From: JACZUI01 sp965216725 | GTDB taxonomy: Bacteria > Actinomycetota > Acidimicrobiia > Spongiisociales > ZC4RG35 | Length of the DNA stretch: 64,000 nucleotides | Assembly (NCBI GenBank): GCA_965216725.1 | Contig: CBDCGI010000005.1 | Coordinates: 124,001 to 188,000 of the forward strand | Direction of reading: 5' to 3' | Shown: one piece after another, positions 26,140-35,710 of the stretch | How positions within the stretch are numbered: the first letter of the stretch is position 1 | Layout: every line of letters begins with the position of its first letter | Made by a program: the position numbers and the translations under genes | Notes under the pieces: generated by a model | What the model was told of the DNA's origin: nothing | The model's database searches: none | The model's input: only the letters and a program-made list of their open reading frames with translations

Positions 26140-27126
26140 TCAGATGAGGCCGAGGTCCCTCACGGCGTCCCGCTCAGCCTCCATCTCGGCGACAGACGCG
26201 TCGATCTTGGAACGTGAGTAGGCGTCTATCTCCAGACCCTGGACGATGTCCCACTTTCCGTCGCGGCATACGCAGGGGAAAGACGACATGAGACCTTCCG
26301 GCACTCCATAGGAGCCGTCTGATGGCACCGCCATCGACACCCAATCGCCCTCGGGCGTACCGTTGACCCAGTCCCGCACATGAGAGATCGCCGCATTGGC
26401 CGCAGAAGCCGCCGATGACGCCCCTCTCGCCTCGATTATCGCCGCTCCCCGTTTGGCCACAGTTGGTATGAACTCGGACTCGATCCACTCGTCGTCGTCG
26501 ACGAGCACGTTGGCCGGTTCCCCGTCGACCAGGCAATGGAACAGATCGGGGTACTGAGTCGTGGAGTGGTTGCCCCAGATAGTCATCCTCTTGATCGATG
26601 TGAGGGGCCGTCCCACCCTGGCGGCAAGTTGACTCACGGCTCGATTGTGATCGAGACGTGTCATCGCCGTGAAATTCTCCGGATCCATCGCACCGGCATT
26701 GTTCATGGCAATCAGACCGTTGGTGTTGGCCGGATTACCCACAACCAGGACCCTGACGTCACGGTCCGCCGCTGCGCCGATCGCTCTCCCCTGCTCGGTG
26801 AAGATTGCCCCGTTGGCGGCCAGAAGGTCGCTCCTCTCCATGCCCTGCTTGCGGGGCATGGCCCCCACCAACAGGGCGATCTCTGCACCGTCGAACGCAG
26901 ACTCGGGATCGTCGGTCTGAACCATGCCCGTCAGGAGCGGGAAAGCGCAATCATCCAATTCCATCGCCACCCCGTCTAGAGCCGGCAGCGCCGGGGTGAT
27001 CTCCAGCATCTGCAGGATCACCGGCTGATCTGGGCCAAGCATCTCACCCGAGGCGATGCGGAATAGAAGGCTGTAGCCGATCTGGCCGGCGGCACCGGTG
27101 ACGGCTACCCGAACTGGCTGTCTCAT
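26140..27126 (-). CDS. mdh: Malate dehydrogenase
   Basis: A 328-residue NAD-dependent enzyme of the cytosolic-type MDH branch that interconverts malate and oxaloacetate. It shows the Rossmann motif [20 protein letters not shown], the [12 protein letters not shown] substrate loop with catalytic-type arginine, the MTRLDHNRA motif and the catalytic histidine in IWGNHS. TAGTTT lies 7 bases before the ATG, so the mRNA is probably leaderless. Confidence 0.94.
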   Translation of the reverse strand: MRQPVRVAVTGAAGQIGYSLLFRIASGEMLGPDQPVILQMLEITPALPALDGVAMELDDCAFPLLTGMVQTDDPESAFDGAEIALLVGAMPRKQGMERSDLLAANGAIFTEQGRAIGAAADRDVRVLVVGNPANTNGLIAMNNAGAMDPENFTAMTRLDHNRAVSQLAARVGRPLTSIKRMTIWGNHSTTQYPDLFHCLVDGEPANVLVDDDEWIESEFIPTVAKRGAAIIEARGASSAASAANAAISHVRDWVNGTPEGDWVSMAVPSDGSYGVPEGLMSSFPCVCRDGKWDIVQGLEIDAYSRSKIDASVAEMEAERDAVRDLGLI

Positions 27127-27133
27127 GCAGTCG

Positions 27134-27139
27134 AAACTA
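27134..27139 (-). promoter_or_regulatory. -10 box, leaderless start of mdh
   Basis: TAGTTT on the minus strand, then 7 bases, then the mdh ATG at 27126. Confidence 0.45.
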
Positions 27140-27150
27140 CGCCACTCTCA

Positions 27151-27987
27151 TCACGAGCGGAAATCCAGAGCGATGTCCAGCTGGGGTGCCGAGTGGGTTA
27201 TCCGACCGATCGAGATGACATCGACTCCGGTGAGGGCGATTTGTCTGACGTTGTCGTTCGTTATCCCACCGGAAGCCTCAGTGACCATGCGACCGTCGAC
27301 AATCGACACCGCCTCCCGGAGCAAGTCGACGCCCATGTTGTCGAGGAGCACTTGGTCGGCATCGGTTTCGAGCACCTTTCGCAGCTGATCCAGCGACTCA
27401 ACCTCGACTGTGATCACCACTCCCGAACCGACCGCAGCGCGCGCCGCTTTGACTGCATCTTCGATATCCATCCCGGCCAGAAGATGGTTGTCTTTGATCA
27501 TCACGGCGTCGTACAGGCCCATGCGATGGTTGACGCCTCCTCCGACGAGCACCGCGTACTTGTCGATGACCCTGAGACCGGGCATGGTCTTCCTCGTGTC
27601 TGAGATCCGTGCGCCGGTGCCGGCAACAGCCTGCACGTAACTGTTGGTAGCGGTGGCGACGCCCGACATCCTGGCCAAGATGTTCAGTGCGGTTCTCTCC
27701 GCCGCCAGGATCGACCGAGCCGAGCCCTCCACCGTGGCCACCACCTGACCGGGGACCACCGAATCACCGTCGGATACCACTGCAACGAACGAAACCGATC
27801 CGTCGACAACTGCGAACACGTCGGTAGCCACCCCCAGCCCCGCGATCACACCTTCTTCACGTGTGACTACGTCACCCACCGCCAGAGTGTTTTCGGGGAC
27901 GGTCGCCGCAGAAGTGATGTCGCCGCGATCGGCGAAGTCCTCAGCCAAAGCTGCCTCGATTATCTGGATGTAATCGGAGCGCTCCAT
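27151..27987 (-). CDS. nadC: Nicotinate-nucleotide pyrophosphorylase
   Basis: A 278-residue enzyme of NAD synthesis that converts quinolinate and PRPP to nicotinate mononucleotide. Motifs seen are LAAERTALNILARMSGVAT, DTRKTMPGLRVIDKYAV with the catalytic Arg-Lys, GGGVNHRMGLYDAVMIKDNH, and VLLDNMG and EASGGI phosphate-binding loops. I chose the ATG at 27987, which overlaps the nadB stop. It is the last gene of nadABC. Confidence 0.95.
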   Translation of the reverse strand: MERSDYIQIIEAALAEDFADRGDITSAATVPENTLAVGDVVTREEGVIAGLGVATDVFAVVDGSVSFVAVVSDGDSVVPGQVVATVEGSARSILAAERTALNILARMSGVATATNSYVQAVAGTGARISDTRKTMPGLRVIDKYAVLVGGGVNHRMGLYDAVMIKDNHLLAGMDIEDAVKAARAAVGSGVVITVEVESLDQLRKVLETDADQVLLDNMGVDLLREAVSIVDGRMVTEASGGITNDNVRQIALTGVDVISIGRITHSAPQLDIALDFRS

Positions 27988-29498
27988 CAAACCGGAACCA
28001 GGTCGACTGGTGTGGGGTCGACGAGAGTTCGATGAGATTGCATCGGGTCAGCCTCCGGATAGTCGGCCCGGTAGTGCCCACCTCGTGACTCGGAGCGACG
28101 CAACGCCGCCAGGACCACCAGGATCGCGAGATCGGCGGCCACCCGGCCGGCCATGGTGCGCCGCAGTACTGGGTCAAGGTCGATGATGTGGTTCCGGGCC
28201 TCCCACAACCCGTCACCGGTTCGAACCAGTCCAACGCGATCCCACATCAGTTGTCGGAGATCACCCAATGCCGGCCCGGCAACCATTGGCAAATCCAAAG
28301 CCTCCTTGGGCGCCATGGGCTGACCAGTGGGAGCCAGGGCATTCTCCTGCACATCTATGGCCACTCTTGCTCCAAAAACCAGACCCTCGAGCAGCGAGTT
28401 GGAAGCGAGGCGATTGGCGCCATGCACACCGGTTGAGCTGCATTCACCTACGGCCCACAGGCCGGGTATCGACGTTCTCCCACTGGCAGTGGCGTCGACG
28501 CCCCCCATGAAGTAGTGGGCGGCCGGGGACACCGGAAGAAGATTCTCAACAGGATCGAGGCCGACCGACAGAGCATGCGCCGTGACCGTGGGAAACCTCT
28601 CGTGGAAGTTGATCACATGGCGAGCATCCAGATAGACGCTCTGTCCCTTGTCGTATTGCCAGAAGATGCTGCGGGCGACGATGTCGCGGGGCGCGAGCTC
28701 TGCCATTGGGTGAATCGTGTCCATGAACCGCCGCCCGTGGGCATCCACGAGAATTGCTCCCTCCCCGCGCAGCGCCTCGGTCATGAGAGGCATCGGGTCC
28801 TTGCCTGCGTGGAGAGCTGTCGGGTGAAACTGGACGAACTCGAGATCGGCGAGGCGGGCGCCGATTCGGGCCGCCATGGCGATCCCGTCGCCTGTCACAC
28901 CGGGAGGGTTGGTGGTGCGACTGAAGATCCTCCCCGCTCCCCCGGTGGCCACCACCACCGCAGGCGCCAAGACCACAGAGCGTCGCTTTCCGTTCTCCAC
29001 CACCACTCCGACGACACGGTCCCCGCTGACGACGAGATCCAGCACCCTCTTCTCGATGGTGTCGATGTGCTCACTGGCGGCGACGGCGGCCGTCAGTGCA
29101 CGCATCACCTCGGCACCGGTGGCATCCCCGTCGGCATGAACGACGCGACGACGTTGGTGCCCACCTTCCTGACCGAGAAGAAGCTGCCCCTCGTCGTCCC
29201 GGTCGAATTCCGCTCCCAGGCCGACGAGACGCTCGATTGCGGCCGCACCGCCCGCAGTGAGAATTTCGACTGCACGAACCGCGGCGAGGCCACCCGAGAC
29301 GCTCACAGTGTCCGAGGCATGGTCACCAGGCGAGTCGTCTGCACCTACGGCGGCCGCGATGCCTCCCTGGGCCCACCAAGTCGAGCCCATTTCCGGCGCC
29401 GAGATCACATGCGCCCGGGGCAAGCCAAGCGCTACCGACAACCCGGCTACTCCTGCTCCCACGATCAGCGGCGCGTCGAGCACTGTCTGGCTCACCAC
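27987..29498 (-). CDS. nadB: L-aspartate oxidase
   Basis: A 503-residue FAD enzyme that oxidises aspartate to iminoaspartate for quinolinate synthesis. It has the FAD motif IVGAGVAGLSVALGL near the N-terminus, WWAQGGIAAAVG, the FAD/substrate stretch VVVATGGAGRIFSRTTNP and the C-terminal HGANRLASNSLLEGLVFG. It resembles SdhA but lacks the flavinylation His. It begins at a GTG 3 bases after nadA. Confidence 0.94.
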   Translation of the reverse strand: MVSQTVLDAPLIVGAGVAGLSVALGLPRAHVISAPEMGSTWWAQGGIAAAVGADDSPGDHASDTVSVSGGLAAVRAVEILTAGGAAAIERLVGLGAEFDRDDEGQLLLGQEGGHQRRRVVHADGDATGAEVMRALTAAVAASEHIDTIEKRVLDLVVSGDRVVGVVVENGKRRSVVLAPAVVVATGGAGRIFSRTTNPPGVTGDGIAMAARIGARLADLEFVQFHPTALHAGKDPMPLMTEALRGEGAILVDAHGRRFMDTIHPMAELAPRDIVARSIFWQYDKGQSVYLDARHVINFHERFPTVTAHALSVGLDPVENLLPVSPAAHYFMGGVDATASGRTSIPGLWAVGECSSTGVHGANRLASNSLLEGLVFGARVAIDVQENALAPTGQPMAPKEALDLPMVAGPALGDLRQLMWDRVGLVRTGDGLWEARNHIIDLDPVLRRTMAGRVAADLAILVVLAALRRSESRGGHYRADYPEADPMQSHRTLVDPTPVDLVPV

Positions 29499-29500
29499 GT

Positions 29501-30472
29501 CTAGTCCTGGCGGCCGACTTCGAGCATCCGCTCCACCGCGGTCCGGGCCCTATCGGCCACCTGGGGTGGAATCTCGACCTGGTGGGTCATCGTCTCCAGG
29601 GAAGTCCGGATGTTGTCGAGAGTGATCCTCTTCATGTGTGGACAGAGATTGCAGGGTCTGATATAGGACGTTTCGGGAGTGCTTTGCGCCACGTTGTCGG
29701 CCATCGAGCACTCGGTGATCATCATCACCTCCGGCGGCCGATGCTCCTTCACCCAATTGATCATTCCGTGGGTGGACCCGACGTAGTCGGCCACGGCCAG
29801 GACGTCGGGAGGGCACTCGGGATGTGCGATGACCGCTATGTCCTTGGCCATCGATCGCTTGTAGTCCGAAATCTCATCACCGGTGAACCGCTCATGGACC
29901 ATGCACGACCCCTCCCAGATGATGATCTCGACGTCGGTCTTCGAAGCGACGTACTTGGCGAGGTATTGGTCGGGTGTGAAGATCACCCTGTCCACTCCAA
30001 GAGATTCAACTACTGCAACGGCATTCGACGACGTGCAGGTGATGGTCGACTCGGCTTTGACCTCCGCCGAGGTATTGACGTAACTGACCACCGGGACTCC
30101 CGGATACATCTCCTTCATGCGTCTCACGTCATCGCCCGTGATCCCATCGGCGAGGGAACAGCCGGCTTCGAGGTCGGGGATGAGAACGGTCTTGGCAGGG
30201 TTGATCAGCTTGGCCGTTTCGGCCATGAAGTGGACCCCGGCCAGCACGATGACGTCGGCGTCAGTCTCCAATGCGAGATTCGCCAGCGCCAGGGAGTCCC
30301 CTGTGATGTCCGCCGCCAGGTGGTAGATGTCGGGGGTCATGTAGTTGTGGGCGGCGACCACCGCATTGCGCTGGACCTTCAGCCTGTCGATCGCATCGAT
30401 CGTCGGCTGCAGCGCAGCGATTTCGGCCTCGGGCAGGACGTCCGAAGCCGAAGTGATCTGAATGGTGGTCAT
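29501..30472 (-). CDS. nadA: Quinolinate synthase
   Basis: A 323-residue [4Fe-4S] enzyme that condenses iminoaspartate with dihydroxyacetone phosphate. Candidate cluster cysteines lie in EAGCSLADG, ITCTSSNAVA and IRPCNLCPHMKRITL, which corresponds to the three-ligand pattern of the family. NAVVAAHNYMTPDIYHLAAD and FTPDQYLAKYVA are also typical. I chose the ATG at 30472 because TACAAT lies 8 bases upstream. A TTG at 30481 would overlap that box. It leads the nadABC operon. Confidence 0.94.
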   Translation of the reverse strand: MTTIQITSASDVLPEAEIAALQPTIDAIDRLKVQRNAVVAAHNYMTPDIYHLAADITGDSLALANLALETDADVIVLAGVHFMAETAKLINPAKTVLIPDLEAGCSLADGITGDDVRRMKEMYPGVPVVSYVNTSAEVKAESTITCTSSNAVAVVESLGVDRVIFTPDQYLAKYVASKTDVEIIIWEGSCMVHERFTGDEISDYKRSMAKDIAVIAHPECPPDVLAVADYVGSTHGMINWVKEHRPPEVMMITECSMADNVAQSTPETSYIRPCNLCPHMKRITLDNIRTSLETMTHQVEIPPQVADRARTAVERMLEVGRQD

Positions 30473-30480
30473 CACTTTCA

Positions 30481-30486
30481 ATTGTA
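30481..30486 (-). promoter_or_regulatory. -10 box of nadABC
   Basis: TACAAT on the minus strand, then 8 bases, then the nadA ATG. It is divergent from the Bax-inhibitor gene promoter at 30532. Confidence 0.5.
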
Positions 30487-30531
30487 GGAGTGGCTGGTGT
30501 TAGCTCCCAGCGGCAGCATCAACTGGAGTCG

Positions 30532-30537
30532 TAGAAT
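30532..30537 (+). promoter_or_regulatory. -10 box of the Bax-inhibitor-1 gene
   Basis: TAGAAT, then GTGCTG, then ATG at 30544. The spacing favours ATG 30544 over the GTG at 30538. Confidence 0.5.
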
Positions 30538-30543
30538 GTGCTG

Positions 30544-31293
30544 ATGGCCAACCCAGTTCTCAACTCAAAGTTCGGCGAAAAAGCGACGGCCGACGCCGCC
30601 CTGCAAACGCTCGACGTCCCGACCACCGCCGTTGCCGACGATCGGATGACGATTGGCGGCGTGATGCGCTCCACAGGCATCCTGTTCGTCCTTCTCCTCG
30701 CCGGCGCGGTGTACGGGTGGGCCAACTACACGCAGATCGGCGGGCTGATCCTGATCTCGGCTCTCGCGTTGTTTGGCCTGTTGATCTTCACTTTCTTGCG
30801 GCCGCAGTGGGCCAAGGTGACCGGTCCCCTATATGCCCTCGCCGAGGGCGTATTGGTGGGTGCGATCTCACGGTCGTATGAGACGTTCTACGACGGGATC
30901 GTGTTTCAAGCGATCCTGGCCACCTTCGCCGTGTTCACAGCCATGTTGTTCCTCTACGCATACCGAGTGGTGAAAGTCACCCAGCGCATGCGGTCGACGA
31001 TCATCATCGCCACCGCAGGGATCGCACTGTTTTATCTGGCGTCGATCGTGCTCAGCCTGTTCAACGTCGACATCCCCTTCGTGTGGGATGGAGGCCTGCT
31101 GTCGATCCTGTTCAGCGCCGCGATCATCGTGATCGCCGCCTTCAACCTGTTGCTTGACTTCGACATGATCGAGAACGGAATCCGCCACGGGGCACCACAG
31201 TGGATGGACTGGTTCGCCGCCATCGGCTTGATGGTGACCCTCGTCTGGCTGTACTTGGAGATTCTCCGCCTGCTCAGCTATCTCCGCGACTAG
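30544..31293 (+). CDS. Bax inhibitor-1/YccA family membrane protein
   Basis: A 249-residue protein with seven predicted hydrophobic segments after a 40-residue soluble N-terminus (MANPVLNSKFGEKA is typical of the actinobacterial branch). The C-terminal portion NLLLDFDMIENGIRHGAPQW contains the paired acidic residues that form the pH/Ca2+ gate in BsYetJ-type channels, and ends in SYLRD. It is a putative ion leak channel. It converges with icd. Confidence 0.86.
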   Translation: MANPVLNSKFGEKATADAALQTLDVPTTAVADDRMTIGGVMRSTGILFVLLLAGAVYGWANYTQIGGLILISALALFGLLIFTFLRPQWAKVTGPLYALAEGVLVGAISRSYETFYDGIVFQAILATFAVFTAMLFLYAYRVVKVTQRMRSTIIIATAGIALFYLASIVLSLFNVDIPFVWDGGLLSILFSAAIIVIAAFNLLLDFDMIENGIRHGAPQWMDWFAAIGLMVTLVWLYLEILRLLSYLRD

Positions 31294-31326
31294 CAGCCCT
31301 CACATCTCCGCAGACGTCCCCAACCC

Positions 31327-31375
31327 GTCGATCGTGCTTAGCGTCATCCCTATTCTGTCGTTAAGCACACTCGAC
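31327..31375. terminator. Imperfect inverted repeat between convergent genes
   Basis: GTCGATCGTGCTTAGCG and CGTTAAGCACACTCGAC form an imperfect 17-bp stem (three mismatches) around a 15-base loop. It lies between the ends of the Bax-inhibitor gene and icd, so it can serve both as a terminator. There is no T tract on either side. Confidence 0.45.
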
Positions 31376-31383
31376 GAGAAAGA

Positions 31384-32589
<1,206 letters not shown>

Positions 32590-32682
32590 GTCAAATCTCC
32601 TCGGAATACTTGGAGAGACGGAGATTAGCCAGCCCAGGCTTTACGCCCTCTTTCGGTGACTGCCCGTAAGTTGTCGGCGAAT

Positions 32683-33270
32683 ATGGCAATTCTCAACCGG
32701 CGAAACCTCCTCATCGGAGCAGCAATCGTGGCCATCCCCCTATTTGCACTTGGCTGGTGGCTTTTCTCCCCATTGCTCTTCGATGAGGAGGTCAACGAAG
32801 CCTTCCCGATGTCTGCCGACGCCGTGATACCCGACGACATGACACCGGAAGAGGTGGAGACCGAGATGGAAGAAGCAGCTAATGAGCCTGCTGTGACGAC
32901 CGAGGAGGAAATGCCGGAGGCCGAGCCCATCGCCCTGCGAGAGGGCACCTTCAAAGACGCCGACTCCTTTCACCAAGGCGAAGGGCGGGCGACGATCTAC
33001 GAACTCGAAGACGGTTCACAGGTTCTTCGCCTAGAGGCTTTCGAGGTGACCAACGGGCCCGACCTTCACGTTTTGCTGGTACCCGACTCTGATCCGTCCG
33101 GACGTGACGACGTCGAGGGGTACGTCGACCTGGGACCGTTGAAAGGAAACATCGGCAACCAGAATTACGAGATTCCCGACGGTCTCGACGTCAGCGAATA
33201 CGGCTCAGTGGTCATCTACTGCGTTCCGTTCCATGTCCTGTTCTCGCTAGCGACTCTGACCAACGCCTAG
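32683..33270 (+). CDS. Membrane-anchored DM13 domain protein
   Basis: A 195-residue protein with one N-terminal helix (LLIGAAIVAIPLFALGWWLF), an acidic Glu/Pro-rich stalk (about residues 40-90) and a C-terminal DM13 domain (about 95-195). The domain keeps GRATIYELEDGSQVLRLEAF, NGPDLHVLL, LGPLKGNIGNQNYEIP and VVIYCVPFHVLF, with the single conserved Cys. DM13 domains are predicted to take part in extracytoplasmic redox reactions. I chose the ATG at 32683 over an upstream start at 32656. TAAGTT 10 bases upstream may be the promoter. Confidence 0.82.
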   Translation: MAILNRRNLLIGAAIVAIPLFALGWWLFSPLLFDEEVNEAFPMSADAVIPDDMTPEEVETEMEEAANEPAVTTEEEMPEAEPIALREGTFKDADSFHQGEGRATIYELEDGSQVLRLEAFEVTNGPDLHVLLVPDSDPSGRDDVEGYVDLGPLKGNIGNQNYEIPDGLDVSEYGSVVIYCVPFHVLFSLATLTNA

Positions 33271-33271
33271 T

Positions 33272-33302
33272 TGTGAAGGGCCGGCAAAGACGGCCCTTCA
33301 CA
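33272..33302 (+). terminator. Hairpin terminator after the DM13 gene
   Basis: TGTGAAGGGCCG and CGGCCCTTCACA form a perfect 12-bp stem with a 7-base loop, starting one base after the stop codon. There is no T run, as is common for high-GC actinobacterial terminators. Confidence 0.75.
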
Positions 33303-33319
33303 CACCCCTCCGAATCACC

Positions 33320-33337
33320 AAACCGGTGTTCCGGTTT
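33320..33337. repeat. Short inverted repeat upstream of the ECF sigma gene
   Basis: AAACCGG-TGTT-CCGGTTT is a perfect 7-bp stem with a 4-base loop in the 154-bp gap before the sigma factor gene. It could be part of a terminator or an operator. Confidence 0.35.
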
Positions 33338-33342
33338 CGACC

Positions 33343-33419
33343 ACTCATGTCCGGCAGCGACCATGTGCTGACGAACAATCTGAAAATCTGTCAATGTCGG
33401 GTGGTGGTCGGACATGAGT
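33343..33419. promoter_or_regulatory. 11-bp inverted repeat bracketing the sigma gene promoter region
   Basis: ACTCATGTCCG (33343-33353) and CGGACATGAGT (33409-33419) are exact inverted copies with 55 bases between. The second ends 5 bases before the sigma ATG. The layout suggests paired operator sites with looping, or an mRNA structure that hides the start. No clear ECF promoter is recognised. Confidence 0.4.
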
Positions 33420-33424
33420 AGTCG

Positions 33425-33991
33425 ATGAACGCAAACGCCGATTCGGCCAAAAGGGAGCGGTTCGAAGACCTGTACGAGTCGTATCGCCTCCCGGTGCTTG
33501 CATACTGTGCTCGCCGCACGGAGCCGAACAGCGCCGCAGACGCCTGCTCCGAAGTGTTCCTCGTTGCCTGGCGACGATTTGAGGATGTCCCTAACCCCCC
33601 AGAGACGCTCCCGTATCTCTATGGGATAGCCGCGAAGGTCTTGTCCAACCATGCTCGATCCGCCCGGCGGCAACGTCGATTGAACGCGCGCCTGAAGAAT
33701 CTCGGTGTCCCGCCTCCCTCCGACCCGTCCATCCTTGTGTTGCAATCCGATAGAGACAACGAAGTTGTTGCGGCCGTCAGGAAGCTCAAACCCAAAGACC
33801 GGGAAATCGTCATGCTCTACGCATGGGAGGATTTGCCGCGTGCCGTCATCGCTCAGATGTTGGGTATGACCAAGGCAGCGGTCGACCAAAGAATTCACCG
33901 TGCATACCAAAGACTGGCAAGAAACCTTGCACATCACCTCGAACTGAAGGCATTCAATTCCCCTCCGATTGCCGAGAGAGGAGGATCATGA
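33425..33991 (+). CDS. ECF-type RNA polymerase sigma factor
   Basis: A 188-residue sigma factor with region 2 (about 10-85; RFEDLYESYRLPVLAYCARR and DACSEVFLVAWRRF) and region 4 (about 115-170; LKPKDREIVMLYAWEDLPRA then IAQMLGMTKAAVDQRIHRAY as the helix-turn-helix). It is translationally coupled (ATGA) to a membrane protein, as sigma/anti-sigma pairs often are. The DNA-binding helices are intact. Confidence 0.9.
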   Translation: MNANADSAKRERFEDLYESYRLPVLAYCARRTEPNSAADACSEVFLVAWRRFEDVPNPPETLPYLYGIAAKVLSNHARSARRQRRLNARLKNLGVPPPSDPSILVLQSDRDNEVVAAVRKLKPKDREIVMLYAWEDLPRAVIAQMLGMTKAAVDQRIHRAYQRLARNLAHHLELKAFNSPPIAERGGS

Positions 33992-34833
33992 CCATCGACC
34001 AAGTCGACCGCATCGTCAGGGGTGCCAATCCGGTGCCAGACCTCGCAGCGTTCGAGACGATCGACACGGCTGACCTCCACGAGCCATGGAGGAAAGAAAT
34101 GCAGACCCATGACCGAATTGAGGTCGAGCCCAAGTCGGACCAGCCGAAACGCGGCATGCTGATCGGTGTCGCCGCGGCTGCAGTGGCCGTGGTAATGGCG
34201 GCGTTGGTCTTCATGCAGACCAACGACCAAGCACCACTCGCCGACGAGCCCCCCGTTGAGCCCGTGGTCACCGTGGCACCCGAACCCGCAGTAACTACGG
34301 CACCGCCCGTGCCGGACGGCCGTGAGGCGGTCGCCATCAGTAGTGGATTCATGGCCGAGAAAGCCAGGTATGACATAGGCGCAGTTGTTGACCGTTTCGC
34401 ACCGGACGCGAGGGTTGACATGGGGCCGGCGCAGGATTTGGCGACTGTGGAATTCGAGATCGCGTGGACCGAAGCGAGCGGCTTGGAACTCGCCCCAGCG
34501 GAATGCGAGTGGGTCGGCCAAAACCAAGCAGGCACAGGCGATCTGACCCGATGTGTCGCGAACGTGAACAGTCCGATTTCGGACAACAACGGGAGGGATC
34601 CCGGTCAATTCACGTTCGAGTTCGAGATAGTCGACGGGATGATCGTTTCGGCCGTTCTCAGCGACGCAGGCGATTACTCCATCGCGATCTGGGAGCCCTT
34701 CCAGGCCTGGATCGTATCCAACCGGTCATCCGACCACGATTCGATGTATGCCAGCTTTGGATCGGCAGTGAAGATCAGCGACGAGTCACTACGCCTATGG
34801 AAGCAATACACCGCCGAGTACGCCGTCGAGTGA
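33988..34833 (+). CDS. Membrane protein coupled to the ECF sigma factor, possible anti-sigma factor
   Basis: A 281-residue protein with a cytoplasmic N-terminus of about 55 residues (DQVDRIVRGANPVPDLAAFE), one membrane helix (GMLIGVAAAAVAVVMAALVF), a Pro/Thr/Val-rich linker, and an extracytoplasmic domain of about 170 residues that looks NTF2/SnoaL-like (VVDRFAPDARVDMG, QFTFEFEIVDGMIVSAVLSD). A short N-terminal region, one helix and an outer sensing domain is the anti-sigma layout. No zinc-type HxxxCxxC motif is present. The four-base overlap with the sigma gene supports a functional pair. Confidence 0.65.
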   Translation: MTIDQVDRIVRGANPVPDLAAFETIDTADLHEPWRKEMQTHDRIEVEPKSDQPKRGMLIGVAAAAVAVVMAALVFMQTNDQAPLADEPPVEPVVTVAPEPAVTTAPPVPDGREAVAISSGFMAEKARYDIGAVVDRFAPDARVDMGPAQDLATVEFEIAWTEASGLELAPAECEWVGQNQAGTGDLTRCVANVNSPISDNNGRDPGQFTFEFEIVDGMIVSAVLSDAGDYSIAIWEPFQAWIVSNRSSDHDSMYASFGSAVKISDESLRLWKQYTAEYAVE

Positions 34834-34853
34834 AACGAGAAGACCGATAAAGC

Positions 34854-35708
34854 TCAACCACCCTGGCCGCTGCGTCTCGCCGCCGCAGCGGCCAAGGTGT
34901 TCTCGAGAAGCATGGCCCTGGTCATTGGGCCTACTCCTCCGGGCACCGGTGTGATGGCGCCGGCAACCTCCTGCACCGACGCGAAATCGACGTCTCCTAC
35001 CAGCTTGCCTTCGATTCGGTTGATTCCGACGTCGATGACGGTCGCACCCGGCTTGACATGTTTGGGGCGGATCATCTCGGCCACCCCCACCGCGGCCACG
35101 AGAATGTCAGCCTCTGAGGTCACCGAGGCAAGGTCACGAGTGCGTGAATGAGCCACCGCGACCGTGGCGTCCACTCCTTTGGTTGCCAACATCAAGGCCA
35201 GCGGCCGGCCGACCAGGAACGACCTTCCCACAATCACTGCGCGGCGGCCCGAGATCTCAATGTTGTATTGCTGGAGCAGGCGCATGATGCCGAGCGGCGT
35301 GTTGGGGCGAAGCCCCGGCCGGTCGAGCACCAGCATGCCCAGGTTGTAGGGGTGGAGCCCATCGACGTCTTTGGCAGGATCGATCGACTCCACTACCGCC
35401 TCCGAATCGAGGGACCCGGGTAATGGAAGCTGGACGAGGATGCCGTCGACCCCCTCGGACTCATTCAGCTCTCTCACCAGACCGACGATCTGGTCCTGGG
35501 ACACGTCCTCGGGAAGCTCGTGATGAATTGAAGTGATCCCGACCTCCGCAGCATCCCGTCTTTTGCCTCGCACGTAGGTGTGCGAGGCCGGGTCATCGCC
35601 CACCAACACTGTCGCCAGCCCGGGCCGGTAACTGAGAAGACTCGCTGCCGCCGCGACTTCCTCCTTCACCGCCGCGGCTGTTGCCTTCCCGTCGAGAATC
35701 GTCGCCAT
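34854..35708 (-). CDS. folD: Methylenetetrahydrofolate dehydrogenase/cyclohydrolase
   Basis: A 284-residue bifunctional enzyme that supplies 10-formyl-THF to the purine genes upstream. It shows VGDDPASHTYVRGKRRDAAEVG with the catalytic Lys, VDGILVQLPLPGSLD, the PxTPLGIMRLL stretch, the Rossmann site VIVGRSFLVGRPLALML and GAITPVPGGVGPMTRAMLLE. It starts 2 bases after purH, forming purN-purH-folD. Confidence 0.95.
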   Translation of the reverse strand: MATILDGKATAAAVKEEVAAAASLLSYRPGLATVLVGDDPASHTYVRGKRRDAAEVGITSIHHELPEDVSQDQIVGLVRELNESEGVDGILVQLPLPGSLDSEAVVESIDPAKDVDGLHPYNLGMLVLDRPGLRPNTPLGIMRLLQQYNIEISGRRAVIVGRSFLVGRPLALMLATKGVDATVAVAHSRTRDLASVTSEADILVAAVGVAEMIRPKHVKPGATVIDVGINRIEGKLVGDVDFASVQEVAGAITPVPGGVGPMTRAMLLENTLAAAAARRSGQGG

Positions 35709-35710
35709 GA

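Noticed and set aside
28515..29504. A 329-residue open frame on the plus strand opposite nadB
   Set aside because: It is the antisense shadow of a well-conserved nadB. Its translation has no domain pattern and no promoter or ribosome-binding site.
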